From Parolsenella sp958406235 (GTDB lineage Bacteria > Actinomycetota > Coriobacteriia > Coriobacteriales > Atopobiaceae): a stretch of 64,000 nt of DNA. The position numbers and the translations under genes are program-made. The notes under the pieces were generated by a model, which made no database searches, was not told where the DNA came from, and saw only the letters and a list, made by a program, of their open reading frames with translations. The stretch lies in the NCBI RefSeq assembly GCF_039062465.1, contig NZ_JBCLNF010000004.1:134643-198642 (forward strand), given 5' to 3'. Within the stretch, counting starts at the first letter, position 1; the number at the start of each line of letters is the position of its first letter. Positions 1 through 8,028 of this stretch are shown here, one piece after another.

Positions 1-2
1 CT

Positions 3-320
3 CCGGGCGCGGGCCTCTGCGCCATGTGGGTAAGCCGCGTCTACCAGGCCGCCGGCCTTGGCTATCCCGGCGGCAACGCCAACAACATGTACTGGAACTA
101 CTGCACGAGCTCCAACAAAAGCGATTTGCAGGCGGGCATGATCGTTGCAGTTTCGACGCACGGCAGCACCGCAGCCGGCCGCATCTACGGCCACGTTGGC
201 ATCTACATCGGCGGTGGCATGGTCATGGAGAACGTGGGCTACATCAACACGCAGAGTCTCGACTCCTGGATTGCCTCCTACGGCGACATCGTCACGCCTC
301 GTTGGGGATGGGCCGGCTAG
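3..320 (+). CDS. NlpC/P60- or CHAP-like cell-wall hydrolase, C-terminal part (5' end cut by window)
   Basis: An open frame enters from the left edge and ends at the TAG at 318-320, giving about 105 residues. It reads GAGLCAMWVSRVY near the edge, which fits the catalytic-Cys helix of the NlpC/P60/CHAP papain-like fold. About 55 residues later GHVGIYIGGG carries the expected catalytic His. Such enzymes cut peptide bonds in peptidoglycan stems and are usually secreted. The signal peptide and any wall-binding repeats would lie to the left of the window. The ATG at 24 is internal, because homology begins before it. The fold assignment is fairly safe; NlpC/P60 versus CHAP is not settled. Confidence 0.75.
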   Translation, partial: PGAGLCAMWVSRVYQAAGLGYPGGNANNMYWNYCTSSNKSDLQAGMIVAVSTHGSTAAGRIYGHVGIYIGGGMVMENVGYINTQSLDSWIASYGDIVTPRWGWAG

Positions 321-366
321 GCCAACGCTCGGCAGCCCTTCCATTGCAGCATACGCTCGCTAAAGC

Positions 367-405
367 AGCGGGGTCGCCCGGTTAATTCGAGCGATCCCGC
401 TTTTG
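367..405 (+). terminator. Rho-independent terminator of the cell-wall hydrolase gene
   Basis: An 11-bp stem, AGCGGGGTCGC (367-377) with GCGATCCCGCT (391-401), contains one G-T pair and is followed by TTTTG. It lies 46 bp after the stop codon. Confidence 0.75.
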
Positions 406-431
406 TCAGCATTCTGTTCTCGTCATTCGCA

Positions 432-483
432 CGGCACGAAAGCCGTTTGCTCGTTCGCGGCACCACAGCCGCTTGCTCGTTAT
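432..483. repeat. Two tandem copies of a 26-bp imperfect repeat
   Basis: CGGCACGAAAGCCGTTTGCT at 432 recurs as CGGCACCACAGCCGCTTGCT at 458. The copies sit in the gap between the hydrolase terminator and the small membrane protein gene. No coding role is apparent. Confidence 0.5.
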
Positions 484-695
484 TCCTTTGATCTGTCAGG
501 AACGGCGATGGCAATAATGCCAAGTACAATGGGAGTGGTAAAAACGCCTATGAAGTAGAGCATCCATCTGTTCTCGACAGAAAACCCCTTCATCTGGATG
601 ATGTCCGCCAACAGACGTACCGCCAAGAGATACGCAGCGAACGCCGCAACGTAGAACAGAACCAAGACAATGGCGAAACCGTTTGCCAAATACAT
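480..695 (-). CDS. Small two-helix membrane protein, function unknown
   Basis: The gene encodes 71 residues. One hydrophobic helix spans about residues 5-30 (FAIVLVLFYVAAFAAYLLAV) and a second spans about 44-64 (WMLYFIGVFTTPIVLGIIAI), with a short charged C-terminus. A GAGGG ribosome site lies just before the ATG, and an AT-rich region with an inverted repeat precedes it, so this looks like a real transcribed small gene. It is not in an operon with its neighbours. I do not recognise a family. It resembles small DUF-type superinfection or envelope proteins only in general shape. Confidence 0.55.
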   Translation of the reverse strand: MYLANGFAIVLVLFYVAAFAAYLLAVRLLADIIQMKGFSVENRWMLYFIGVFTTPIVLGIIAIAVPDRSKE

Positions 696-715
696 AAACC
701 CTCATTTCTATCGAT

Positions 716-741
716 AGGGTATTTCGGTCGATATATACCCT
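716..741 (-). promoter_or_regulatory. Operator-like inverted repeat before the small membrane protein gene
   Basis: AGGGTAT (716-722) pairs with ATACCCT (735-741) around an AT-rich centre containing TATATA. It lies about 20-45 bp upstream of the start at 695, where a promoter or repressor site would be expected. Confidence 0.35.
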
Positions 742-842
742 GTAATATGGTGAGAACTCGCCCCCTATCGCCAAGCGGCAGGGTGCAGCACTGGCGTAGT
801 TGCCAACTGCCGTTCGCACCGCGAGCACAACCATATCGGCAC

Positions 843-848
843 TATAAT
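843..848 (+). promoter_or_regulatory. Candidate -10 box of the galE promoter
   Basis: A perfect TATAAT lies 67 bp before the chosen galE start. No good -35 hexamer is seen at 16-18 bp, so the call rests on the -10 alone. Confidence 0.4.
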
Positions 849-915
849 GGGAACCTGGTGTGGACAAGGTCCGCCCTGTCTACGTGTCACTGAACGCCTG
901 GGCGAAAGGAACCCC

Positions 916-1971
916 ATGAGCGAGAAGATCGATCCCAAAGACACCTGCGTTCTCGTCACCGGCGGCGCCGGCTTCATCGGCAGCCACACCGTGGTCGAGC
1001 TGCTTCAGAAGGATTACAAGGTCGTCATCGTCGATGATCTCTCCAACGCCTCCGCGAAGGTCGAGGACCGCATCAAGACCATCGTTGGCCCCGATGCAGC
1101 CAAGAACCTCGAGCTCGTCATCGCGGACGTGAATGATCGCGCCGCGCTCGAGCAGATCTTCGACACCCACACGATCGACCGCGTCATCCACTTCGCCGGC
1201 TTCAAGGCCGTGGGTGAGTCCGTCTCCAAGCCGATCGAGTACTACTCAAACAACCTCGGCAACACGCTCACGCTCGTCGACGTCATGCGCGAGCACGGCT
1301 GCAAGTCCATCATCTTCTCCAGCTCCGCCACCGTCTACGGCGACCCGGACTCCCTGCCCCTCACCGAGGCCAGCCCCAAGAAGAACGCCACCAACCCCTA
1401 TGGTTGGACCAAGTGGATGATTGAGCAGATCCTGACCGACCTCCACACCGCTGACCCCGAGTGGAACGTCGTCCTTCTCCGCTACTTCAACCCCATCGGA
1501 GCCCACCCCTCCGGGCTCATGGGCGAGGACCCCAAGGGCATTCCCAACAACCTCGTGCCCTACGTCGCGCAGACCGCCATCGGCAAGCGCGAGGCCGTCC
1601 ACGTCTTCGGCGATGACTACGACACGCCCGACGGCACCGGCGTCCGCGACTACATCCACGTCTGCGATCTCGCCACCGGCCACGCTGCCGCCCTCGCCTG
1701 GATGAACGGCAAGACCGGCGTCGAGATCTTCAACCTCGGCACCGGCAAGGGCACCTCTGTGCTCGAGATCATCAAGGCCTTCTCCCGCGCCTGCGGCAAG
1801 GACATCCCCTACGTCATCGACCCGCGCCGCCCCGGCGACGTCACCTCGAACTACGCGGACTGCTCCAAGGCCAAGGCCGAGATGGGCTGGGAGGCCAAGT
1901 ACGACATCGACGACATGTGCCGCGACTCCTGGAACTGGCAGTCCAAGAACCCCAACGGCTACGAGGGCTAG
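916..1971 (+). CDS. galE: UDP-glucose 4-epimerase
   Basis: A 351-residue protein of the extended short-chain dehydrogenase family that interconverts UDP-glucose and UDP-galactose in the cytoplasm. The N-terminus has the NAD-binding VLVTGGAGFIGSHT glycine motif. The catalytic pair appears as SSSATVYG and the YGWTK form of the YxxxK motif. GVRDYIHVCDLATGH near the C-terminus is typical of GalE. The start at 916 is chosen because GAAAGGA lies 7 bp upstream and family homology begins there; an upstream in-frame ATG at 847 is inside the -10 box. The polyprenyl synthase gene follows after 9 bp, so the two are probably co-transcribed. Confidence 0.95.
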   Translation: MSEKIDPKDTCVLVTGGAGFIGSHTVVELLQKDYKVVIVDDLSNASAKVEDRIKTIVGPDAAKNLELVIADVNDRAALEQIFDTHTIDRVIHFAGFKAVGESVSKPIEYYSNNLGNTLTLVDVMREHGCKSIIFSSSATVYGDPDSLPLTEASPKKNATNPYGWTKWMIEQILTDLHTADPEWNVVLLRYFNPIGAHPSGLMGEDPKGIPNNLVPYVAQTAIGKREAVHVFGDDYDTPDGTGVRDYIHVCDLATGHAAALAWMNGKTGVEIFNLGTGKGTSVLEIIKAFSRACGKDIPYVIDPRRPGDVTSNYADCSKAKAEMGWEAKYDIDDMCRDSWNWQSKNPNGYEG

Positions 1972-1980
1972 GACGGCCGC

Positions 1981-3027
1981 GTGAGCAACACCTTCCCCGG
2001 ATATCTGAAGGAGCGCCTGCCCCTCGTGGAGCAGGCGCTCTCCCGCGTCGCGGCAACCCCGCTTGACGGCACCTCCTGCGCGACGGCAGACCTCAGCCGC
2101 TACCTCTACGCGCCCCTCGCCCACTTCACCTCGGGCGGAGGCAAGCGCGTGAGGCCGGTCCTCTGCCTGCTCGGCGCCGAGGCCGTAGGCGCCGCGCCAG
2201 AGCGCGCCCTCTCCGCCGGCATTGCCATCGAGCTCTTCCAGAGCGCCGCGCTCGTCCACGACGACATCGCGGACGAGTCCGAGCTCCGCCGCGGCGAGCC
2301 GTGCCTCTACGTCACGGAGGGAACGGGCGTCGCCATCAACATGGGAGACCTCGCCCTCACGCAGGTGTTCGAGGTTGTCATGGAGGACGCCGCGCTTGAC
2401 GCGCCCACCAAGCTGTCGCTTCTACGCAGCCTCGCCACGATGGAGCGCCACACCCTCGAGGGACAGGCGCTCGACCTCGGTTGGGCACGCGACGGGCGCT
2501 GGGACATCACGAGCGCGGACTACACTTTCATGGTCACGAGCAAGACGGCCTACTACACGGCCGCCTACCCGCTCTACCTCGGCGCCATCGCCGGTGGTGC
2601 CAGCGAGGACGTCGCACGCGAACTCTACGCGATTGGCATCGAGGCCGGCGTCGCCTTCCAGCTACAGGATGACCTGCTGAACCTCGTCGGCGACGCAGAC
2701 GCCCAAGGCAAGGACTTCAGGAGCGACATCACGGAGGGCAAGCGCACGCTCGCCGTGGTCCACGCGCTCGAAAACCTTGGCACCGCAGAGCGCGACGAGC
2801 TCGTGTCGCTCCTGACCGCAAGCGTGACCGCGCCCGATGACCTCGCACGCGCCGTTGAGCTCATCGAAGCGGGTGGCGGCATCGAGCATTGCCGCTCGCT
2901 CGCCGAGAAGGGTGCGGAGGAGACCAAGCGCCTGGCAGCAGAGGCGGCGGAAAAGGGCCACATTACGTTTGGGGCTCGCGACCTACTCTGCTCTATGGCA
3001 GACTTCTTTGTAGAGCGCGCGGCCTAG
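1981..3027 (+). CDS. Trans-polyprenyl diphosphate synthase (isoprenoid chain elongation)
   Basis: A 348-residue all-alpha prenyltransferase that condenses isopentenyl diphosphate onto an allylic diphosphate, here probably for a quinone side chain or another long isoprenoid. GGGKRVRP binds substrate. LVHDDIADES is the first Asp-rich motif and FQLQDDLLNLVGD the second, whose fifth position is Asn rather than the more common Asp. EGKRTL completes the site. Small residues before the first motif suggest a product longer than C15. Translation starts at a GTG 9 bp after galE. The exact product length cannot be read from sequence. Confidence 0.88.
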   Translation: MSNTFPGYLKERLPLVEQALSRVAATPLDGTSCATADLSRYLYAPLAHFTSGGGKRVRPVLCLLGAEAVGAAPERALSAGIAIELFQSAALVHDDIADESELRRGEPCLYVTEGTGVAINMGDLALTQVFEVVMEDAALDAPTKLSLLRSLATMERHTLEGQALDLGWARDGRWDITSADYTFMVTSKTAYYTAAYPLYLGAIAGGASEDVARELYAIGIEAGVAFQLQDDLLNLVGDADAQGKDFRSDITEGKRTLAVVHALENLGTAERDELVSLLTASVTAPDDLARAVELIEAGGGIEHCRSLAEKGAEETKRLAAEAAEKGHITFGARDLLCSMADFFVERAA

Positions 3028-3120
3028 CCGCGAGCAAGAACAGGGCCCACGGGGCCCACGAGATATCTAGAGGCGCGGCGCTCCCCCAGGCGGCCGCGCA
3101 GGCACACAAGGAGTACTTTG

Positions 3121-4029
3121 ATGGATCCGATTCGCGAGGGCATGACCGGCTCGATGGTCGAGGACGTCCAGGATCGCCTGGCATCGCTCGACTACGAGAT
3201 TGACGAGGCGGAGCGCTCCGCATCCGAGTTTGGCTCGTCCACCGCAAACGCCGTGGCTCGCTTCCGCATCGAACACGGCCTGTCCATCTCGGCGGAAGTT
3301 GACCTGCCCTGCTGGTCCGTCCTCGTCGACGAGTGCTACCAGATGGGTGATCGCACCCTCTACCTGCGTCTCCCCAACTTCCACGGCAACGATGTCCGCT
3401 GTCTGCAGAACGCGCTCAACGTCCTCGGCTTCTCCTGTGGCGAGGCCGATGGCTACTATGGGCCCCACACGGAGGGTGCCGTCAAGCTCTTCCAGGAGAA
3501 CGTTGGCATGCTCGCAGACGGCATCGCCTTCGCTGACACCTTCGACGCCATCGAACGCCTTCGTCACGTCTGGGCCGGTAAGCCCGCTCAGGGTCCTCAT
3601 CCCATGAGCGGCATGAGCTTCGCCCGTGCCGCGCTCGTTCTCGATGAGGTCGCCGTTGCACTCACCGCCGAAGACCCGATCTCGCGCAATGTCGCCGGCC
3701 GCATCTGGAACATCGCTCGCGCCATGTCCGATGACACCGGTCTTCGCCTCGTCGACTCGACCGCCGACGCCCTCCCGACCGACCGCGCCGTTATCGTCCT
3801 TGCCGTGACGCCGCGCCCCGCTGTCTCCTCCGTCGCCAACGTGACTATGGCAGACGACGGCGACCTCGCCCTGCGCCTGCGCACGGCCCTTGAGAGTTCG
3901 CGCACCAAGCCTCCCGTGGTTCGTATCGAGCTGCCCGCAGACCCCAATTTCGACGGCTCCTTCACCATCAACGACGCCCAGATGCTCGCCGTCTCGCTTG
4001 TCGACACGCTCTGCGCGGCGCTTTCCTAG
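3121..4029 (+). CDS. Protein with two peptidoglycan-binding domains and an uncharacterised C-terminal domain
   Basis: The protein has 302 residues. Residues about 1-65 (VEDVQDRLASLDY, then VARFRIEHGL) and about 80-145 (VRCLQNALNVLGF, GYYGPHTEGAVKLFQ) are two peptidoglycan_binding_1 type helical repeats. The remaining roughly 140 residues form an alpha/beta domain that I cannot assign; by order it resembles the amidase-like half of CwlM, but no zinc ligands stand out. No signal peptide is visible, so it may be cytoplasmic or use another route. AAGGAG lies 7 bp before the ATG, and a strong terminator follows. Confidence 0.8.
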   Translation: MDPIREGMTGSMVEDVQDRLASLDYEIDEAERSASEFGSSTANAVARFRIEHGLSISAEVDLPCWSVLVDECYQMGDRTLYLRLPNFHGNDVRCLQNALNVLGFSCGEADGYYGPHTEGAVKLFQENVGMLADGIAFADTFDAIERLRHVWAGKPAQGPHPMSGMSFARAALVLDEVAVALTAEDPISRNVAGRIWNIARAMSDDTGLRLVDSTADALPTDRAVIVLAVTPRPAVSSVANVTMADDGDLALRLRTALESSRTKPPVVRIELPADPNFDGSFTINDAQMLAVSLVDTLCAALS

Positions 4030-4072
4030 CAGATAAGGCACTGCCACACATAGCTCTTCTGCCATCGACATT

Positions 4073-4115
4073 AAGGCTCGAGATCCGTTCAACGATTGGG
4101 TCTCGAGCCTTTTCC
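4073..4115 (+). terminator. Rho-independent terminator
   Basis: A perfect 11-bp stem, AAGGCTCGAGA (4073-4083) with TCTCGAGCCTT (4101-4111), is followed by TTCCCTT. It closes the galE / prenyl synthase / peptidoglycan-binding group. Confidence 0.9.
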
Positions 4116-4224
4116 CTTACATATCTGTCACCTGTCGAGTTCTTAGCATCAGGCCAAGCACTGTCCGATATGCTTGCCTGGATTGCACGCTGCCCAAAAT
4201 GACCCCGATCCCCACGGAGGCCAC

Positions 4225-5730
4225 ATGCAACCCGGCAACCATGAGCAGGAGACCCAGAAGCTGGACGTCATCTCCCCCAACCCTCTCGCTGCCCCTGATC
4301 CCAATGACCCCCTGGCAGACCTCGATCCCGAGGAGCGCGAGGCCTACGAGCAGCTGAAGCGCATGCGTGCCGAGCGTCGCCGCAAGAAGCTGATCAGGAG
4401 GGGCGTCGTCGTTGGCATCATCGCCGCACTCGTCGCGGGTTTCTTCGTCTTCCGCGCCGTCACGGCAAACAAACCGGATGACAGCATCCAGGTCGTCACC
4501 ACCCCTGCCTACACCGGCCCCTTCACGACTGAGGTCACCGGATCCGGCTCCATCAAGCCCTCCTCCTCGTATGTGGTTCAGCCCCAGATCGACGGCACGA
4601 TTGACTCCGTCAACGTCGTTGCCGGACAGACGGTCAAGGCGGGCGACGTCCTCTTCACCATCAAGAACGATGACCTTGACCGCGCCATCAACGAGGCAGG
4701 ACGTGGCGTTCGCACCGCCAAGCAAGGCGTTGACGAGGCAAACCAAGGGGTCGAGCAGGCGAAGCAGACCGTCAGTGCCGCGGAGGAGGCCGTCGGCAAG
4801 GCGCAGAATCTGCTGAACGCGAATCCTGGCGACACGGATTTGCAGGCGGCCCTCGAAGAAGCCCAGGCCGAGCTCAAGAGCGCCCGCAATGCGCTCACCG
4901 AGGCCCAGCGCGCTCCCGAGTCCGCCCAGATCTCGCTCGAGGCAGCAAGCGACGCGTACAACCAGGCAGTCGAGCGCGCTGAGCAGCGCACCGTTAAGTC
5001 CCCCATCGACGGCACCATCGTCGAGCTCAACGCCCAGCCAGGCGCTACCGTGGGCCAGGCGGTCGCTAGCGCGGGCACCCAGGGCACCGGCTCGCTTTGC
5101 CTGGTCGCCAATCTCTCCCAGATGAACGTCACGCTCCAGATCAGTGAGGTCGACATCAACAAGCTTTCCCTTGACCAGACCGCGAACGTCACCTTCTCCG
5201 CCGTTCCAGACCTCACGCTCTCCGCGACCGTCAAGTCCATTGCCTCGACCTCCAGCGGCAACGATGGTGGTGGCTACGGCTATGGTGGAGGCAGCGGTGC
5301 CACCTACGCCGTCGAGCTCGTCATCCCCACGCCAGACCCGCGCCTCAAACCCGGCATGACGGCAGACGTCTCCATCATCACGAACTCCATAGACTCCGCC
5401 CTCATCGTTCCCTCCGCCGCCGTAACGGACTTCGGCGATGGAACCGGCGTCGTTTACGTCGAGGATGACGAGAAGACCCATGCCGCGCACACCGTCCACG
5501 TCGAGATTCTTGGCGACAACGGCTCAGAGACCGCCATCAAGCCCACGGAGGGCGCGATCCGCGACGGCGACCTCGTCATCATCTCCGGCATGGAAGCCGC
5601 GACCATAGACGATATTGATGCCGGCACCATGGGCGACGTTGCCGGAAACGCCGCAGACGTTGCCTCCGGCGACGCCTCCGAAAGCTCCCTCGACGCATCC
5701 GTCGAGGGCGAGACGACTGTGGCGCGATAA
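4225..5730 (+). CDS. MacA/HlyD-type efflux adaptor (periplasmic-adaptor-like) subunit
   Basis: The protein has 501 residues. A short acidic cytoplasmic N-terminus is followed by RRKK and one membrane anchor at about residues 58-78 (VVVGIIAALVAGFFVFRAV). The outer part has a split lipoyl/barrel-sandwich domain (IDGTIDSVNVVAGQTVKAGD and SPIDGTIVELNAQPGATVG) around an Ala/Glu-rich coiled coil, then beta-barrel modules with a Gly/Tyr-rich loop (GGGYGYGGGSG). In Gram-positives such adaptors work with MacB-like transporters to export peptides or lipophilic compounds. The ATG at 4225 is chosen for the GGAGG 4 bp upstream. The ATPase gene starts 2 bp after the stop. Confidence 0.85.
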   Translation: MQPGNHEQETQKLDVISPNPLAAPDPNDPLADLDPEEREAYEQLKRMRAERRRKKLIRRGVVVGIIAALVAGFFVFRAVTANKPDDSIQVVTTPAYTGPFTTEVTGSGSIKPSSSYVVQPQIDGTIDSVNVVAGQTVKAGDVLFTIKNDDLDRAINEAGRGVRTAKQGVDEANQGVEQAKQTVSAAEEAVGKAQNLLNANPGDTDLQAALEEAQAELKSARNALTEAQRAPESAQISLEAASDAYNQAVERAEQRTVKSPIDGTIVELNAQPGATVGQAVASAGTQGTGSLCLVANLSQMNVTLQISEVDINKLSLDQTANVTFSAVPDLTLSATVKSIASTSSGNDGGGYGYGGGSGATYAVELVIPTPDPRLKPGMTADVSIITNSIDSALIVPSAAVTDFGDGTGVVYVEDDEKTHAAHTVHVEILGDNGSETAIKPTEGAIRDGDLVIISGMEAATIDDIDAGTMGDVAGNAADVASGDASESSLDASVEGETTVAR

Positions 5731-5732
5731 CC

Positions 5733-6548
5733 ATGCCCGTCATCGACGTCAAGAACATCCACCGCATCTTCGAGACGGGTGCCGGCTTCAACCACGTTCT
5801 TCGCGGAGTGTCCCTCACGGTCAACAAGGGCGAGTTCGTCGCCATCATGGGACCCTCGGGCTCGGGCAAGTCGACCCTCATGAACATTCTCGGCCTGCTC
5901 GACACGCCCACCACGGGCACGTATCGCCTCGAGGGAGTCGACATCTCGACCCTCTCTGACGACGACCTCTCCTTCGTGCGTGGCAGGCGCATCGGCTTCG
6001 TGTTTCAGAGCTTCAACCTCCTACCGCGTGCCACGGTGCTGCGCAACGTCATGTTGCCGCTCGCCTATGCCGAGGTAGACCGTCGCGAACGCGAACCACG
6101 CGCGATTCGCGCGCTCACGGCCGTCGACATCGCGCCGGACCACTTCGACCACCTGACCAACGAGCTCTCCGGCGGACAGATGCAACGCGTCGCCATCGCA
6201 CGCGCCCTCGTCAGCGACCCGGCGATCATCCTCGCGGATGAGCCCACCGGCAACCTCGACTCCGCCACTGGCGAGATGGTCATGCAGACCTTCGAGCGCC
6301 TTCGCGACCGCGGTAAGACCATCGTCCTCATCACGCACGACCCAAACGTCGCCGCACGTGCGGACCGCGCCCTGCACATCCTCGACGGGCGCCTTGCAGA
6401 CGGCGCCTTCGCGGGCGGCGGGCGCGTCGGTGGCACGCTCGGGACACTCGCGAGCGCTGAAGCCGCCGCCGCAACACGCCTCCAGCGCGTTACGACGCCC
6501 GACCCAGGCAGCGCCACGTCGCTCCCCAACCGCATTCCGGAGGTGTAA
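5733..6548 (+). CDS. MacB/LolD-type ABC transporter ATP-binding protein
   Basis: The 271-residue nucleotide-binding subunit carries Walker A GPSGSGKST (about residue 39), Q-loop FQSFNLL, signature LSGGQMQRVAIARAL, Walker B IILADEPTGNLDS and switch His in ITHD. This set and the GNLDS wording are typical of the MacB/FtsE/LolD group. After about residue 220 comes a roughly 50-residue extension, rich in Gly, Ala and Thr, that is not part of the ATPase fold. The gene sits between the adaptor and permease genes with 2- and 3-bp gaps, so all three form one operon encoding one transporter. Confidence 0.92.
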   Translation: MPVIDVKNIHRIFETGAGFNHVLRGVSLTVNKGEFVAIMGPSGSGKSTLMNILGLLDTPTTGTYRLEGVDISTLSDDDLSFVRGRRIGFVFQSFNLLPRATVLRNVMLPLAYAEVDRREREPRAIRALTAVDIAPDHFDHLTNELSGGQMQRVAIARALVSDPAIILADEPTGNLDSATGEMVMQTFERLRDRGKTIVLITHDPNVAARADRALHILDGRLADGAFAGGGRVGGTLGTLASAEAAAATRLQRVTTPDPGSATSLPNRIPEV

Positions 6549-6551
6549 GAG

Positions 6552-7781
6552 ATGACGCCCCGCGACCTCGCAACCGAGACAACGAGCGCGCTTGACGCCA
6601 ACCGAGGGCGGAGTCTCCTCACGGTCCTCGGCATCGTGATTGGCATCGCCGCCGTCATCGCCATGACCTCGCTCATCGGAGGAGTCCGCAACTCGCTCGT
6701 TGGAGAACTCGGCCTCGACGCCGCACGGCGTGTCTCCATCTACGCACCCTACGGCCTCACGAAGTCGAACATCGACACGCTCGAGCAGACAATCCCCGAG
6801 TACGAATTCATCGCCGGCGGCGCCTCGACGGCGACAGACGTGACGACAGACAAGGGCTCCATATACATGCAGATATCCGGTGGTGATAACGATTATCTAA
6901 CCGCCACCGGCATCAAACCCGCGAGGGGACGCACGTGGACGGCAGACGAGGAGAGCCGCGGCGCTCAGGTCTGCATCGTCACGCCCGACGTCATGCGCCA
7001 GCTCTTTGGCAATCCCGAGGCCGACTTCGCCGGCAAGACCATCAAGATCCAGAACTCCTCCTATACCATCGTGGGAGTCACGAGCCAGAGCTCGATGACC
7101 TCGATGGGCGACGGAAGCGGTTTCGCATGGGTGCCACTCAAGTGCGTACAGGCGCGCCTAGGTGCAGACTCGAGCGCGCTTCACGAGGTCGTTGGCTTCG
7201 CGAAGGAGGGTGTCGATATGAACGCCCTCGTCGAGAAGACGAAGGCACAGGTCGCACGCATCCAGCACATCGCCGATGAAGACATCGAGGACATGATCTA
7301 CGTCTACTCCATGAAGGAGAGCATCGAGGCACTGGATAACTTCATGAACTCCTTCGCGCTCATCGCTGGCTCCATCGCGAGCATATCGTTGCTGGTAGGC
7401 GGCATTGGCATCATGAACATGATGCTCACCAACGTGACGGAGCGTATCCGCGAGATCGGCCTTCGCTGCGCCCTCGGCGCCACGCGCACGGACATCACGG
7501 CGCAGTTCCTCGCGGAGTCCATTGCCATCAGCCTGGCTGGCGGAATCATCGGCATCATCGCGGGCTACGCAGGCTCATGGGCACTCGCATGGATCGCCAG
7601 CTCAACCGGGCTCGTCGCAGAGATAGGCGGCTCCGGTAGCGCGATGCTCGTACCGGCCATCTCGCTCAGCGCCGTTGGTTTTGCCACTGGCGTGTGCGTG
7701 TTCATCGGCCTCGTGTTCGGCTACTACCCGGCACGTCGCGCTGCCCGCCTCGACCCGGTAGAGGCGCTGCGCTACCAGTAG
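6552..7781 (+). CDS. MacB-type ABC transporter permease (FtsX family)
   Basis: The 409-residue permease has one N-terminal helix (LLTVLGIVIGIAAVIAM) and a large extracytoplasmic MacB-PCD domain of about 210 residues. Three C-terminal helices follow at about 270-295, 325-350 and 370-395. MMLTNVTERIREIGLRCALGAT and the final RRAARLDPVEALRYQ are hallmarks of the MacB family. It should form the membrane part of the exporter with the two preceding genes. The substrate is unknown; antimicrobial peptides or lipids are the usual guess for this family. Confidence 0.92.
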   Translation: MTPRDLATETTSALDANRGRSLLTVLGIVIGIAAVIAMTSLIGGVRNSLVGELGLDAARRVSIYAPYGLTKSNIDTLEQTIPEYEFIAGGASTATDVTTDKGSIYMQISGGDNDYLTATGIKPARGRTWTADEESRGAQVCIVTPDVMRQLFGNPEADFAGKTIKIQNSSYTIVGVTSQSSMTSMGDGSGFAWVPLKCVQARLGADSSALHEVVGFAKEGVDMNALVEKTKAQVARIQHIADEDIEDMIYVYSMKESIEALDNFMNSFALIAGSIASISLLVGGIGIMNMMLTNVTERIREIGLRCALGATRTDITAQFLAESIAISLAGGIIGIIAGYAGSWALAWIASSTGLVAEIGGSGSAMLVPAISLSAVGFATGVCVFIGLVFGYYPARRAARLDPVEALRYQ

Positions 7782-7899
7782 CGCCCGGGGGCGCACGGCC
7801 GCCGGCGCGAAGCAGCCGTGGCACACCGCGCCGCGCGAGTTGCGCGCTGGAGTACCATACAGGACGCGCCGCGCGGCAGGCTATCACATATCGCAACCC

Positions 7900-7936
7900 A
7901 AACAAACGGGGCGCCGGTCATATGGCCGACGCCCCG
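7900..7936 (-). terminator. Rho-independent terminator of clpC
   Basis: CGGGGCG (7907-7913) pairs with CGCCCCG (7930-7936), with further partial pairing inside. Read on the minus strand it is followed by TTTGTTT. It lies about 90 bp past the clpC stop, in an otherwise empty 247-bp convergent gap. Confidence 0.75.
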
Positions 7937-8028
7937 CATTCGTCTCGTTAGTTGTCGCCATCCGCGACGCCTGCGCCCACTGCTCGCGGCACGTAGTCGC
8001 ACAGGCACGCCCGAGCTAGTTGCCCGCG

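Noticed and set aside
847..915. The upstream in-frame ATG as the start of galE
   Set aside because: It overlaps the TATAAT box; the ATG at 916 has a good ribosome site and matches the start of the family.
4117..5499. A 460-codon minus-strand open frame opposite the efflux adaptor
   Set aside because: Antisense shadow rich in Gly, Asp and Val; the adaptor on the plus strand has clear domains and a ribosome site.
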